Source: Methanosarcina sp. KYL-1 (GTDB lineage Archaea; Halobacteriota; Methanosarcinia; Methanosarcinales; Methanosarcinaceae). Taken from it: 64,000 nucleotides of DNA. The position numbers and the translations under genes were made by a program. Positions within the stretch are counted from its first letter, which is position 1. Each line of letters begins with the position of its first letter. Where the stretch lies: NCBI RefSeq assembly GCF_024372725.1, contig NZ_VOUA01000002.1:124001-188000 (forward strand). Direction: 5' to 3'. Under the pieces are notes generated by a model. The model saw only the letters and a list, made by a program, of their open reading frames with translations. It had not been told where the DNA came from and searched no databases. Shown piece after piece: positions 24,226 to 34,650 of the stretch.

Positions 24226-25017
24226 ATGAGGTTGCAGCTCGTCAATCTTCTTCTTTTTTCCGACAAAAGGAAGAATTTTTTATTGTTGCTGGCGGAAGGC
24301 CCTAAAAGTATTGGTGAGGCGCTTATTGAGCTTCAGGTTCCTCGAATTTCTTTTCTTCCTCAGGTCAAAAAGTTAAAAGAGGAGGGGATAATAGTTCAGG
24401 ACGGGGATATGTATCGCCTGTCCCTTATTGGGGAAATTCTGGTTAATAAGGCGCGGCCTCTTGTTGATGCGGCAGGTGTTTTTGAGAGTGATGAGTTTTT
24501 CTGGAGCCAGCGGAAGCTTGATGTGGTTCCGTTTCACCTTTTAAAACGTATTGGGGAACTAAAAGGCTGCTGCCCTGTCGAACCGGGAATTACTCATGGA
24601 TTTGACTCATTTCCGGATATTGTAGAAAATTTTTCCGAACCTGCAGAAGTTATGATGCTTTTTTCATATTTTCATCCCCATATACCATCTTTCCTTTTGT
24701 CCGTGGCAAAGAAGGGGGTTGAATTAAAGCTTGTCTTTCTCAGGGTGGTTTTTGAGAGGTTCGCAAAGGATTTCCACAATGAAGCGGAGCAAATCCTTAA
24801 GCAGGAAAATTCCTCTGTTTTCGTACTGGATGCATCAGCTCAGGAGACTCCTGCACTTATTGCGGTTTCTGACCACACTCTGATCCTCGGGCTTTTTAAT
24901 AAGAAAGGCAGGTTTGATGGGCAGTACCTCAAAGGCTCCGAGCCCTCAGCCCTGTACTGGGGAAAAGAACTTTTTGATCATTATATGGGTGAGGCAACGG
25001 AAATCTCTTCCATGTAG
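24226..25017 (+). CDS. Winged-helix transcriptional regulator with FilR1-type (DUF1724) domain
   Basis: A 263-aa regulator of the type multiplied in Methanosarcina. The N-terminal winged helix (residues 1-75) includes RKNFLLLLAEGPKSIGEAL and the recognition-helix region LPQVKKLKEEGIIVQDGDMYRLSLIGEI. The C-terminal half (about 115-255) matches the FilR1/DUF1724 effector domain, with MMLFSYFHPHIPSFLL and ALIAVSDHTLILGLFNKKGRFD. Members control methyltransferase or stress genes; the target here is not evident. It is divergent from the lipoprotein gene. Confidence 0.85.
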   Translation: MRLQLVNLLLFSDKRKNFLLLLAEGPKSIGEALIELQVPRISFLPQVKKLKEEGIIVQDGDMYRLSLIGEILVNKARPLVDAAGVFESDEFFWSQRKLDVVPFHLLKRIGELKGCCPVEPGITHGFDSFPDIVENFSEPAEVMMLFSYFHPHIPSFLLSVAKKGVELKLVFLRVVFERFAKDFHNEAEQILKQENSSVFVLDASAQETPALIAVSDHTLILGLFNKKGRFDGQYLKGSEPSALYWGKELFDHYMGEATEISSM

Positions 25018-25258
25018 TCATTTCTCTAAAAAAGTCGGAATTTCGAATTTTTGTATTTTTTCCGGTTTGTAATTCTTCTTCTTTTACTTTCTCCTTATTC
25101 TGTCTTCTTTATATATTTGACTATGTGCATCTTCTTTTGCCTTTGGCCGTAATAGTTTAATTCCACGCCGTCTCTATCATTTCTAAAACCTAAATTGACC
25201 ATTTCATTAATCGTATTATCCTTATCACATCTTCCAGAAGCTTCACCGCGGTATTCAC

Positions 25259-25864
25259 ATGAAACGCAACTCAAAGGAATGGAAGGAAAAAAGGGCCGAA
25301 TTCCTGAAAGGTAAGACCTGTGCCTGGTGCGGCTCTTCCAAACACTTACGTGTCCATAACCCTCAGGCAGCTTCCAGTTCTCCCTCCAGAATACGTTCTG
25401 AGATTTACGGAATCGCCTATGAGCAGTTCAGGGAGATCTACAGGCAGAAATATCAGAAATTTGAAGTCATCCTCACAGGCAAACACCGCCATAAAAGTCA
25501 TCCCAACTGGCACAGGACGTCGACGGTACACAAAATCGAGCCTGACCACGCCGGCCTTGAAGAACAGTACAGAGAGGTCATGGTTGAAGATACCCAGGAG
25601 GGAAATTTCAAAAAGCTCTACAACGAATGGCTTGAAGAGAACAGGGTAAAGGAGCTGATTGAAGAAGAGATTGAAAAAGCCCAGGAAGAATACGAGTCCC
25701 TGGAAAATGCCCTTGTTCTCTGCCGGCGCTGCCATTTCGCTATCCTCAGGGGGATGGAGCTCTGCCCTGTTTGTAAGAAAAAATATAAGTCTGTGCGGTA
25801 TGATACCTGTTTTGACTGCCTGCCTGAGGAGAAGAAGGGAGAGATTCTGGAAAAAAAGCGGTAA
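25259..25864 (+). CDS. Predicted zinc-binding protein with two Cys clusters (HNH-like N-terminus)
   Basis: 201 aa. The N-terminus has CAWCGSSKHLRVHNPQ, the first Cys pair and His of HNH-type zinc modules. The C-terminus has two more clusters, CRRCHFA and CPVCKKKY...TCFDC. A charged helical middle (about 105-150) looks coiled-coil. The catalytic HNH His-Asn-His order is not complete, so nuclease activity is not claimed. It may be a nucleic-acid-binding zinc protein. No operon partner. Confidence 0.6.
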   Translation: MKRNSKEWKEKRAEFLKGKTCAWCGSSKHLRVHNPQAASSSPSRIRSEIYGIAYEQFREIYRQKYQKFEVILTGKHRHKSHPNWHRTSTVHKIEPDHAGLEEQYREVMVEDTQEGNFKKLYNEWLEENRVKELIEEEIEKAQEEYESLENALVLCRRCHFAILRGMELCPVCKKKYKSVRYDTCFDCLPEEKKGEILEKKR

Positions 25865-26278
25865 TTGACAGGTTTGAGCGGGAAAGTGAAGGAAAAGAAG
25901 GCGACATGTAAGTACCCGGGGTATGCTCGAGTCTTGAGTCAGTTTTATGTAAAGTATATCCATGCAGGATATGTTAGCTGGATGGTTATAACCTGATAAT
26001 TGGCTGGATGATTCTTATGAGAAACACTCTCTTTAACTTTGTTTACCTTACTGGATGATTATAACCTGATAATTTATCTCTTTTATCTCGTTTATATTCC
26101 ATTGTCAATTTGTAATAAGCAGCCAGAAGCTCTTCTTTTTGGAACTGGGATTATGAGCCGAATGGGATTGAAGCATACGAGGTTGTAGAGGGTACGGAAA
26201 GTAATTATGGTAGATTCTGATATTGTAATCAAATCTTATTAAAAATAGTTTGGAAACGGTTATTTTATTAGGTTTTGT
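25865..26278. other. Intergenic region with a 24-bp direct repeat
   Basis: A 24-bp phrase CTGGATG(G/A)TTATAACCTGATAATT occurs at 25978-26001 and 26051-26074, 73 bp apart, with one difference. A shorter CTGGATGATT also occurs at about 26004. Otherwise AT-rich; no gene recognised. Confidence 0.6.
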
Positions 26279-26497
26279 TCAAAGTAGAGCCCACCCGCTT
26301 CCACCGCAGGCTCTGCAGATTCCTATTTCAGTGTGTCCTGATCCGTTGCATAGAGGACAGATCCTCGGGGGCTGGGCAACCAGTACGTTTCCACTTCCCC
26401 CGCAGGCTTCACAGGTCTTGCCTTCAGCGTGCCCCGCTCCCTTGCAGAGGAAACATTTTTCCGGGGCATACTCCGTATCCGAGTAGGTATAGAGCAT
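26279..26497 (-). CDS. DnaJ-type zinc finger small protein
   Basis: A 72-aa protein consisting almost only of four CxxCxGxG motifs (CFLCKGAG, CEACGGSG, CPLCNGSG, CRACGGSG), the layout of the DnaJ/Hsp40 cysteine-rich domain that binds two zinc ions. There is no J-domain or substrate-binding domain. ATG 26497 is preceded by a strong GGTGAT ribosome-binding site. Likely a stand-alone zinc module for thiol or protein-folding work, but its partner is unknown. Confidence 0.8.
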   Translation of the reverse strand: MLYTYSDTEYAPEKCFLCKGAGHAEGKTCEACGGSGNVLVAQPPRICPLCNGSGHTEIGICRACGGSGWALL

Positions 26498-26672
26498 CTC
26501 ATCACCTTTAGATTTACAGTCACAGGGGTGCTATTTCAGCAAAGGAAATCTTTCTATGCATATTTCTTTTGTTCTGGGATAAAAGGGCTTTCATCCTGAC
26601 TAAATAGAAAAAATTATAATCTGATTGCCGGATTCCTCATTCTTTACAGGCCTTTTCGTATGCTGCAGGGCC

Positions 26673-27974
26673 TCAATTTGAATCCAGCAGCCACTTCCAC
26701 AGTGGAATATATTTTATTCCATCTTCTTCCTTTTCGGTGTCCTTGGTGATCAAAACCAGTTCCTTCACATCTGCCCCGAAAGCCTTTGAGAAGGCCAAAA
26801 TGGGTTTTATTTCTCCCGGTTCAATCCTGTCTTTATAGATCACACTCAATGCGGTAAGCTTTCCGTCATCATCCTCCATGACAAAATGGGCTCCCTCCTT
26901 TCCGTTTTCCCAATAAAATGCTTCGCATCCTCTTCTCATAAGTTCAATGTATACCAGATTTTCAGCCAGTTTGCTTTCAGACTCAAAAACCTCGGAGGCA
27001 ACTGAATTCCTGAGTCCGTTGTCTATACAATATATTTTTTTATTTTTCCTTCCTCCTGTTTTTCCTGATGGGTTGAAAGCCTGGACTTCGAAGAGCAAGT
27101 TTGCCTGTCCTGAATAGTAAATATATTCTTTAAGGGTGGAAAAATCCAGCTTTAGCAGGTTTCCCAGCTGCCTGTATGAGTAGGAATCTGTGAAATCGGA
27201 AAGGAGGTGACAGACAAGTTCTTGAAGTACACTGGCATTCCTTACTTCACTCCGGAGGACGATGTCCCGATACATGATTCCGTCAAAATGCCCCTGCAAA
27301 TGTTCTTTTTTGAGAATTTCTTCTTTTTCAAGCACAACTCTGGGAAAGCCTCCCTCATGCAGGTAAGTTTTCAGTAAATTCATTATCCTGTATTTGTTTT
27401 CTTTAAGGGCTTCCTCGGTGTTCAGTTTTGTTCCGGGAAGCACCTCCCTAAAAAGGAGGTATTCTGAAAAATCAAGGGGAAATACCTGGATTTTTTGGTA
27501 TCTCCCATACATGAGGGCCATGAGTTTGCAGTCAAGAAGTCTGGATGGAGAAACCGAGAGTATGATCCTGTGTTCATTTATTTTTTGAAGGGCCTGAATC
27601 TCTTCTTCCCACCCCTGAAGGTTCTGGACTTCGTCAAATATAAGGCAGGTCCCTTTTTCGCTGCAGACATCTCTTCTGTACGCTTCAAGGACCTCTTGCA
27701 GGGGGTTTTCAAGAAAAACAAAAGCAGGGTTTTCAAAGTTGACAAAAAGGATTTTCTCCGGAGGTACCTTCTCCGTTTCTATTAGTCCCCGGATCAGCTG
27801 GTACAACAGGGTGGTTTTACCTGAGCGCCTGACCCCGTTTAAGACGGTAAGGTCTCCATTTTCCAGGCACTTTTTTATTTTTATAATATATTTTTCCCTC
27901 TGAATTCCACTTTCAAATCCCCTATTAGCCCACCAGGGGTTTGATTCGGTAAGGATCTCCACCAGTTCAGGCAT
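26673..27974 (-). CDS. AAA ATPase with C-terminal DUF4143
   Basis: A 433-aa P-loop ATPase of the AAA_14/DUF4143 type that is common in methanogens. Walker A is LNGVRRSGKTT (residues 45-55) and Walker B CLIFDEVQNLQGWE (about 105). The C-terminal half (about 200-430) has the DUF4143 winged-helix/nuclease-like part with the SYSYRQLGNLLKLDFSTLKEYI helix-turn-helix and YIELMRRGCEAFYW. The physiological role of the family is unsettled. Monocistronic. Confidence 0.85.
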   Translation of the reverse strand: MPELVEILTESNPWWANRGFESGIQREKYIIKIKKCLENGDLTVLNGVRRSGKTTLLYQLIRGLIETEKVPPEKILFVNFENPAFVFLENPLQEVLEAYRRDVCSEKGTCLIFDEVQNLQGWEEEIQALQKINEHRIILSVSPSRLLDCKLMALMYGRYQKIQVFPLDFSEYLLFREVLPGTKLNTEEALKENKYRIMNLLKTYLHEGGFPRVVLEKEEILKKEHLQGHFDGIMYRDIVLRSEVRNASVLQELVCHLLSDFTDSYSYRQLGNLLKLDFSTLKEYIYYSGQANLLFEVQAFNPSGKTGGRKNKKIYCIDNGLRNSVASEVFESESKLAENLVYIELMRRGCEAFYWENGKEGAHFVMEDDDGKLTALSVIYKDRIEPGEIKPILAFSKAFGADVKELVLITKDTEKEEDGIKYIPLWKWLLDSN

Positions 27975-28421
27975 GATTTTTTTATTATGTCACAATTGTA
28001 CATAAATTTGATGTTGATGGGTTTGTATACATTTCCCGGAAGGACATTATAAATGTGCAGCAGGGTTTGTGATCCTTTTTCCAAGCCTTAAAGGTGAAAC
28101 CTCCGTTCCATGGTTCTGATTCTTGAATAATATCTTCTTTCTCAGTTTATACTATAGAATAGGCTAAATTTGACCGTTATGTTAATTTTGATTAGACATT
28201 CTTTGATTGTAAACCGATTTTGATTAGATATTCTATGATTGTAACCCAATACTAAACCCAAAATATATAGGTAAAAATATCATTTTTTGTAAAGTGGTAT
28301 TGATCACAAAATACAATCGTGGACATTTTCGGTCGCAGGGGTAAGGTATTTACAACACATGAACAGAAAAGTTTCCCGATTTTCCAACTCCTGTAAGTTC
28401 CAGCCTTAAACCCGGAATCAA
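27975..28421. other. Intergenic region with a 28-bp direct repeat
   Basis: 447 nt, AT-rich. A 28-bp unit ATTTTGATTAGA(C/T)ATTCT(T/A)TGATTGTAA occurs at 28185-28212 and 28217-28244, 4 nt apart (32-bp period), with two differences. A TATA-like AAAATATATAGG lies nearby at about 28260. This could be a double operator or decayed tandem repeat. No gene recognised. Confidence 0.55.
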
Positions 28422-29543
28422 TCAAAAGTCGCTGGTCAATAGCTTTGCCAGAAAGGACTTTTTCATCTCCACGGCATTATTCGGGCAGAGTTCACGGCAG
28501 CAGTAACAGAGGATGCACTTTTCAGGGTTGATCCGGAAACTTCCGTCTTCTGCTTGTTCTACGGCATGTGGGGAGCAGTTCAGATAGCAGGCCCCACAGC
28601 GGGTGCATTTTCTCTGGTTTATTTTCGGGTGTATCGTGAAGAATTTGCCGAGATGGCGGGTCAGGACGGGAGGGGCAGTGCTGATCCCTCCATGAGAGGG
28701 TTTGAATTTCATCCTGGCTTCTTTGAACGGGGTCCCCACCACAACAGGACAGTGGTTTCCAAAACCTTTTTTGAGGGCTCCGGCGGTTGTGGGGATTTTC
28801 AGGGGATCAAAGCCTATCAGTTCCGCCGCTACGATGTCAAGGGCCACGCAGTCAGGGCTTGCAAGGATCAAGCCCGAATTTATGGGGTCCCCGTGGGAAG
28901 GGCCTTTTCCCTCCATTCCCATGACCCCGTCCATGACGGCAAACCGGGGCCTGATTACGGAGTAAATGTCAGCGACGGCCTCTCCGAAAAGTTCACGTTT
29001 TCCCAGGTAGTGTGCTTTTTTTCTATAATTGAGAGGAAGGGCTCCGAAAAAATTCTTTACCGCTCCTGTGTAGTAGGTGAGCTCATGGGTTTTTAATTTC
29101 GGGAGGGAGATTACAACATCGGCTTCAAGGACGGGCTTTGCAAGATAGAGTTCCCTGAACTGCAAGGGGTCAGGGACCTTTACTTTAGTAAAACCCGCTG
29201 TTTCAAAATTAACTACCTTTGCTCCGGCTTTTCGAGCAGCTTCTTCTATCCCTGAGGCTTTCAGGGCCTTTGCCGTGGCTCCGGGGTGGGAAATCCCTGC
29301 TCCGTCCCCTACAATCGGTTTACCTCCTGCCTCAAGCACAAATTCGCACATAGCAGCTACCACGGCCGGGTGGGTGGTGGCAGCAGCTTCCGGGGCTGTG
29401 GCTGCAAGGATGTTTGGTTTCAGAAGCACGCAGTCTCCCGGGTTGATTATGTCCTCGAGACCCCCGAGGAGATCCAGAGCTTCAGCTATTGCTTTTTTTG
29501 TATCCGAATAATCAGGGCAGCGGACTATTGAGACTTTGCTCAT
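28422..29543 (-). CDS. DUF362 domain protein with two 4Fe-4S clusters
   Basis: A 373-aa iron-sulfur protein. The N-terminal DUF362 domain (about 1-300) begins MSKVSIVRCPDYSD and contains LLKPNIL, VVISLPKLKTHELTYYTGAVKNFFGALP and the DGVMGMEGKGPSHG loop. The C-terminal ferredoxin domain has CTRCGACYLNC and CILCYCCRELC, two binding motifs for 4Fe-4S clusters. Presumably an electron-transfer protein; the partner is unknown. Single gene on the minus strand. Confidence 0.88.
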   Translation of the reverse strand: MSKVSIVRCPDYSDTKKAIAEALDLLGGLEDIINPGDCVLLKPNILAATAPEAAATTHPAVVAAMCEFVLEAGGKPIVGDGAGISHPGATAKALKASGIEEAARKAGAKVVNFETAGFTKVKVPDPLQFRELYLAKPVLEADVVISLPKLKTHELTYYTGAVKNFFGALPLNYRKKAHYLGKRELFGEAVADIYSVIRPRFAVMDGVMGMEGKGPSHGDPINSGLILASPDCVALDIVAAELIGFDPLKIPTTAGALKKGFGNHCPVVVGTPFKEARMKFKPSHGGISTAPPVLTRHLGKFFTIHPKINQRKCTRCGACYLNCSPHAVEQAEDGSFRINPEKCILCYCCRELCPNNAVEMKKSFLAKLLTSDF

Positions 29544-29674
29544 GCTTACTAAAAGAAATGGGCTTAATTATTGAATTTCTTTCCGGTTCCCATCCTTTTG
29601 TTCCTTTCTAAGGTGTAGTTTTTCTCTTAATTATTCCGCTTTTTCTTTTTCACCTGCCGGACCTTCCTGGCAGT

Positions 29675-30082
29675 TCACCTGTTTTTGAGCCCCATCAGGG
29701 TGTCTATTTCTTCGGCAATGCTTTCCAGTTCTTCCAGGATCCTCTCCGAATCCTTCCGCATTTCCTGGACTGAAGCTTTCAGGCTGCCTCCGCGCAGGTA
29801 AATCAGGCGTTTTTTCCTGTAAAGGAGGCCTGATTCATTAAGGTTTCTAAGGTGGTGGTTAACCCTTGAGGTTTTTATTTCCAGGTCCTCGGCAAGGGAG
29901 TCCGAAGAAATAATTTCCTCATTTGAGAGTTTTTCGAGCAGGTTGAAGATTATCCTTGTGGCGGTGTTTTCGGTGTCCCTTCCCGAAGAAAAGCCAAAGC
30001 TGTCGCAGAACCACTGGAGGTCTTCTTCCAGGCTTTTTATATTGGGTTTCTCAATGTTTTTCAGAGTTATCTGCTGAACCAT
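29675..30082 (-). CDS. Winged-helix transcriptional regulator divergent from groES-groEL
   Basis: A 135-aa protein. A central helix-turn-helix/winged helix (about 40-100) contains ISSDSLAEDLEIKTSRVNHHLRNLNESGLLYRKKRLIYLRGG. A C-terminal helix (about 105-135) is predicted coiled-coil. It is transcribed away from groES with a ~260-nt shared promoter region, so control of the chaperonin operon and itself is a fair guess but not shown. ATG 30082 is preferred to TTG 30085. The exact family was not recognised beyond ArsR-like wHTH. Confidence 0.75.
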   Translation of the reverse strand: MVQQITLKNIEKPNIKSLEEDLQWFCDSFGFSSGRDTENTATRIIFNLLEKLSNEEIISSDSLAEDLEIKTSRVNHHLRNLNESGLLYRKKRLIYLRGGSLKASVQEMRKDSERILEELESIAEEIDTLMGLKNR

Positions 30083-30085
30083 CAA

Positions 30086-30343
30086 GGCTTATTTGGAAGT
30101 ATCTTGTATATATATTTTCTTTATTTTTGTAGATATGATCTCGATTTTTTTAGCATCATGTTTATTTTTTCGGCAATTTTTAAATACAAGTTTTGCATTA
30201 TATGCAGATAGTCGGGCACTCGGCTGCTTAATACGTTCATCAATCCGATACCTAGCTTGCAGGTGTCGGTGTACTTATTCGAAATCAGGTAGCAATATTT
30301 GGCGTTAACATAGCCACTTAAGCATTACAGGAGGAACATTAGA
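30086..30343. promoter_or_regulatory. Divergent promoter region HTH / groES
   Basis: A TATA-like TTTTTAAATACAAG at about 30177-30190 faces groES, and a TATATATATTTTC at about 30105-30117 (ATATATATA on the minus strand) faces the HTH gene. A GGAGGAAC ribosome-binding site precedes GTG 30344. I looked for a bacterial CIRCE element and did not find one, although a lone GGGCACTCGGCTGC phrase occurs at about 30214. Confidence 0.5.
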
Positions 30344-30622
30344 GTGATTATCAGACCCATAGGTGAACGTGTACTACTAAAGCACCAGAAGAAAGAAACA
30401 GTGACGAAAGGCGGGATCTATATCCCGGAGTCTGCACAGAAGGAAAAGAAGGAAGGGCTCGTTGTAGCTGTGGGGACCTTTGAGGATGGGAAGAACCTCC
30501 CCCTGAAAAAGGGCGACCGTGTGATCTACGGGGGGTACCAGGTTGACGAGATCGAAATTGATGAGGAAGAGTACATTTTTGTCGACTTCAAAGACATTCT
30601 GGCAATTGTAGTGGAAGACTGA
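30344..30622 (+). CDS. groES: Co-chaperonin GroES (group I)
   Basis: A 92-aa GroES, lid of the group I chaperonin. It starts MIIRPIGERVLLKHQKKETVTKGGIYIPES, including the mobile-loop region that binds GroEL, and ends FVDFKDILAIVVED. GTG is the start codon, preceded by GGAGGAAC. Group I chaperonins are bacterial. Among archaea they are known from Methanosarcina, which also keeps the group II thermosome. Upstream of groEL, one operon. Confidence 0.96.
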   Translation: MIIRPIGERVLLKHQKKETVTKGGIYIPESAQKEKKEGLVVAVGTFEDGKNLPLKKGDRVIYGGYQVDEIEIDEEEYIFVDFKDILAIVVED

Positions 30623-30632
30623 TGTTTAATAT

Positions 30633-30704
30633 GCTGATTCCGAAGAACCTGCTGATTCCGAAGAACCTGCTGATTCTGAAGAACCTGCCAATTCCGAAGA
30701 ACCC
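30633..30704 (+). repeat. 18-bp tandem repeat, 4 units, between groES and groEL
   Basis: Units of 18 bp at 30633-30650, 30651-30668, 30669-30686 and 30687-30704 with core GCTGATTCCGAAGAACCT. Units 1 and 2 are identical, unit 3 has one change and unit 4 three. It begins 10 nt after the groES stop and is not translated in the groES frame, although one frame would read ADSEEP repeats. Confidence 0.9.
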
Positions 30705-30785
30705 TGTGAATGAATGATAGAAAGGTATATCCAGATTTATTTCTGGAAAATGTTTGATCATAACTGCGATGAAAACTCAAGGTGA

Positions 30786-32402
<1,617 letters not shown>

Positions 32403-32743
32403 TTGCAACCTTTTTTCCTTTATCCCTTTTTTTCATTTTTCTTATCCCTTCTTCCCCATCTTTTCTGATTCTTCTCATCCCCTCTTCCCCATCTTTTCTG
32501 ATTCTTCTCATCTCTTCTTCCCCATCTTTTCTGATTCTTCTCATCCCTTCTTCCCCATCTTTTCTGATTCTTTTCATCACTTCGCGCTTCTTCCCTTCCT
32601 TCACCTTTCCCTCAATCATCACAATATTTTTGTAAGATTATTCTTTATCAATACTCATATACGATCAGTACCCAATTCTCGTGCAATAGTTTGAGTTTAA
32701 TTTCGTCACGGGATTTTTCTTTCAACAAAAGGTGAAAACTAGC
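32403..32743. other. Pyrimidine-rich intergenic region after groEL
   Basis: Begins with T-rich tracts right after the groEL stop, which can serve as an archaeal terminator, then the 33-bp tandem array. Frames open through the array on both strands are low-complexity shadows. A GGTGAAA ribosome-binding site before 32744 belongs to the next gene. Confidence 0.6.
32452..32583. repeat. 33-bp tandem repeat, 4 units
   Basis: TTCCCCATCTTTTCTGATTC starts each unit at 32452, 32485, 32518 and 32551, an exact 33-bp period, with variation mainly in the CATCCCCTC/CATCTCTTC part. It is strongly pyrimidine-rich on the plus strand. The period is a multiple of 3, hence the open shadow frames. Confidence 0.92.
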
Positions 32744-33577
32744 ATGCTTGAAGTCTACTGCGACTCTTCTTACAATGAAAATGAGGACTCATATATCGGC
32801 TGCACGGTGCTCCGGGACAGCAGGCAGATCCACCAGTCCACCACAAAGGTTCCGGCTGACCCCTCCAGCAACCTTGAATGCGAACTTGCAGCCCTTAATT
32901 TTGCCGTAGCCCTGGCTAAGATTTTTTCAGATGGAGAAAAGGAGCTTGTCATTTATAATGATTCCACGGAGGCTGTAAAAGCATTTCAGGCAAAAGGGCC
33001 TGAAATTGAAAAAGAGTTTTCCGAATCCGTAGCAAGGCTGAGTTTTGAATATATCCCAAGAGAAAAGGTGCGCCAGGCAACTGCTGACAGTCTCTCCAAA
33101 AAATTCCCTATCTATTTCCTGGACATACCTACCTTTGAGGTAGAGTCTTTTTCGAGAAGGGAAGATATTCTTTCCGATATTGCCCAAAAAGGAAGCAGTG
33201 TTTTTTATCTGGAAAAAGTAGAGGAAAAATCCACCAACAAAAAGACCTGCTACAGGGTGGTCATCCGCTCATTTGAAAAAATCCTGTCCGATGAGCTGCT
33301 TTACCTCATTAAAAAAGGAGGGGCCGGCACCCAGGTGAAGGCAGCAGAAGAAATAAGAAAAGACCTCGATGACCCCAAAATCCGCTCTTCCCTGGAAGCT
33401 AGGGGAGTCAGGCTTGAAAATTCCTACTTCCTGCTCACAGACGAAACCTGGGGGCTCAGAGGTACGGATTCCCGGGCCCATTCGATTCTGCCTTCCTCTG
33501 TACCCCACAGGGTTATCTGCGATGAAGTGGACAGGTCTCCTGAAAACCTTTTTCGGAGGGTTGAACGCTTCAGGTAA
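32744..33577 (+). CDS. RNase H-fold protein with unknown C-terminal domain
   Basis: 277 aa from ATG 32744 (GGTGA placed 8 nt upstream; GTG 32732 is an alternative). The first ~125 residues look like an RNase HI fold: VYCDSSY with the first acidic residue, LECELAALNFAV with the Glu, and VIYNDSTEAVKAF with the third acidic residue, followed by REKVRQATADSLSK. The remaining ~150 residues match nothing I recognise. It could act on RNA-DNA hybrids, but the second half sets it apart from stand-alone RNase HI. Confidence 0.6.
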   Translation: MLEVYCDSSYNENEDSYIGCTVLRDSRQIHQSTTKVPADPSSNLECELAALNFAVALAKIFSDGEKELVIYNDSTEAVKAFQAKGPEIEKEFSESVARLSFEYIPREKVRQATADSLSKKFPIYFLDIPTFEVESFSRREDILSDIAQKGSSVFYLEKVEEKSTNKKTCYRVVIRSFEKILSDELLYLIKKGGAGTQVKAAEEIRKDLDDPKIRSSLEARGVRLENSYFLLTDETWGLRGTDSRAHSILPSSVPHRVICDEVDRSPENLFRRVERFR

Positions 33578-33824
33578 CCTTCTTTATCGGGCTAATCCTC
33601 TGCCCACAAATTATTTTCCTGTGAATTTATAAATTTCCGGAGCTCCATATCTATAGGACCTACAGAAATCTTAACAAATTGTGAGCCTCAGACCCTCAAG
33701 ATTGCCACTCAGAATTCTTACTTTCAACCCATAACCCATATCTTTACCTCACAACTCTATCTTCAACCCATAACCATACACTTTTCAACCCCATAGTCAT
33801 ACACTTAAAACCCTCTGAGAACCC

Positions 33825-34511
33825 ATGAAAACTGCAGATTACAAGATACAGCTTTTGCTAACGGTATTTATCAGTTCCCTGCTCATAGGAAATCTTCTTG
33901 GCAGCAAGCTGATTAACGTATTCGGTATCGTAACGTCAGTAGGTGTTTTTGGATACCCTCCGACTTTCCTTATTACAGACATAGTGGAAGAGGTCAAGGG
34001 AAGGGAAGTCACCAGAGTCTTTGTGAATGCTGGCTTCCTGTCCCTTTGCATTGCAGTGTTTTTCGTATTTGTAAGTACGGGCTTGCCTCCGGCTTCCGTG
34101 TATCTAAATAATGAAGCATATAACAGCGTCTTTTCAAATTCCATGCGCATTATTTTGGCTAGCATGACTGCTTTTCTCATAAGCCAGTACCATGACCTCT
34201 GGGCCTTTAATTTCTGGAAGCAGAAGACCAACGGCAGACACCTCTGGCTAAGGAACAACCTCTCCACAATCGTTTCCCAGCTTATTGATTCTACCGTGTT
34301 CATGTTTATCGGTTTTTATCACCTGACTCCAGGGCTGGATGCCTTCTATGTCCTTTCTATGGTCCTGCCCCTCTGGGTCCTTAAAGTCTGTTTTGCCCTT
34401 CTTGATACGCCTTTTGTGTATCTTGGAGTCAGGTGGCTTTCCGCCGAAGGCCCGAAAAGAGCGGGCGATGCTGGCATAGAGGACGGGAGGATAAATCCGA
34501 GTAAAGGTTAA
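33825..34511 (+). CDS. Queuosine-precursor-type transporter (VUT/YhhQ family)
   Basis: A 228-aa integral membrane protein with about six helices, of the vitamin-uptake-transporter (YhhQ, QPTR) family that imports deazapurine precursors in bacteria. Seen: LIGNLLGSKLINVFGI, FLITDIVEEVKGREV, the SQYHDLWAFNFWKQKT loop and LRNNLSTIVSQLIDSTVFMFI. In archaea it could supply a precursor for archaeosine-type tRNA modification. The C-terminus has a polar tail. Confidence 0.88.
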   Translation: MKTADYKIQLLLTVFISSLLIGNLLGSKLINVFGIVTSVGVFGYPPTFLITDIVEEVKGREVTRVFVNAGFLSLCIAVFFVFVSTGLPPASVYLNNEAYNSVFSNSMRIILASMTAFLISQYHDLWAFNFWKQKTNGRHLWLRNNLSTIVSQLIDSTVFMFIGFYHLTPGLDAFYVLSMVLPLWVLKVCFALLDTPFVYLGVRWLSAEGPKRAGDAGIEDGRINPSKG

Positions 34512-34650
34512 AACAAAAGTAGCGTCAAAGTAAAAGAGCGCCAAAATAAAAGTAGTGAGTGGAAATAGTTTAAGTTTCCCTGCATCCAGGAGTCGGCTCC
34601 CCAATATTTATGGGCAATCCAGTCCTATACATAATGGGGGTGCTAAAACC

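Noticed and set aside
30086-30343. Bacterial CIRCE operator before groES
   Set aside because: A single GGGCACTC-like phrase occurs but no inverted partner with a 9-nt spacer.
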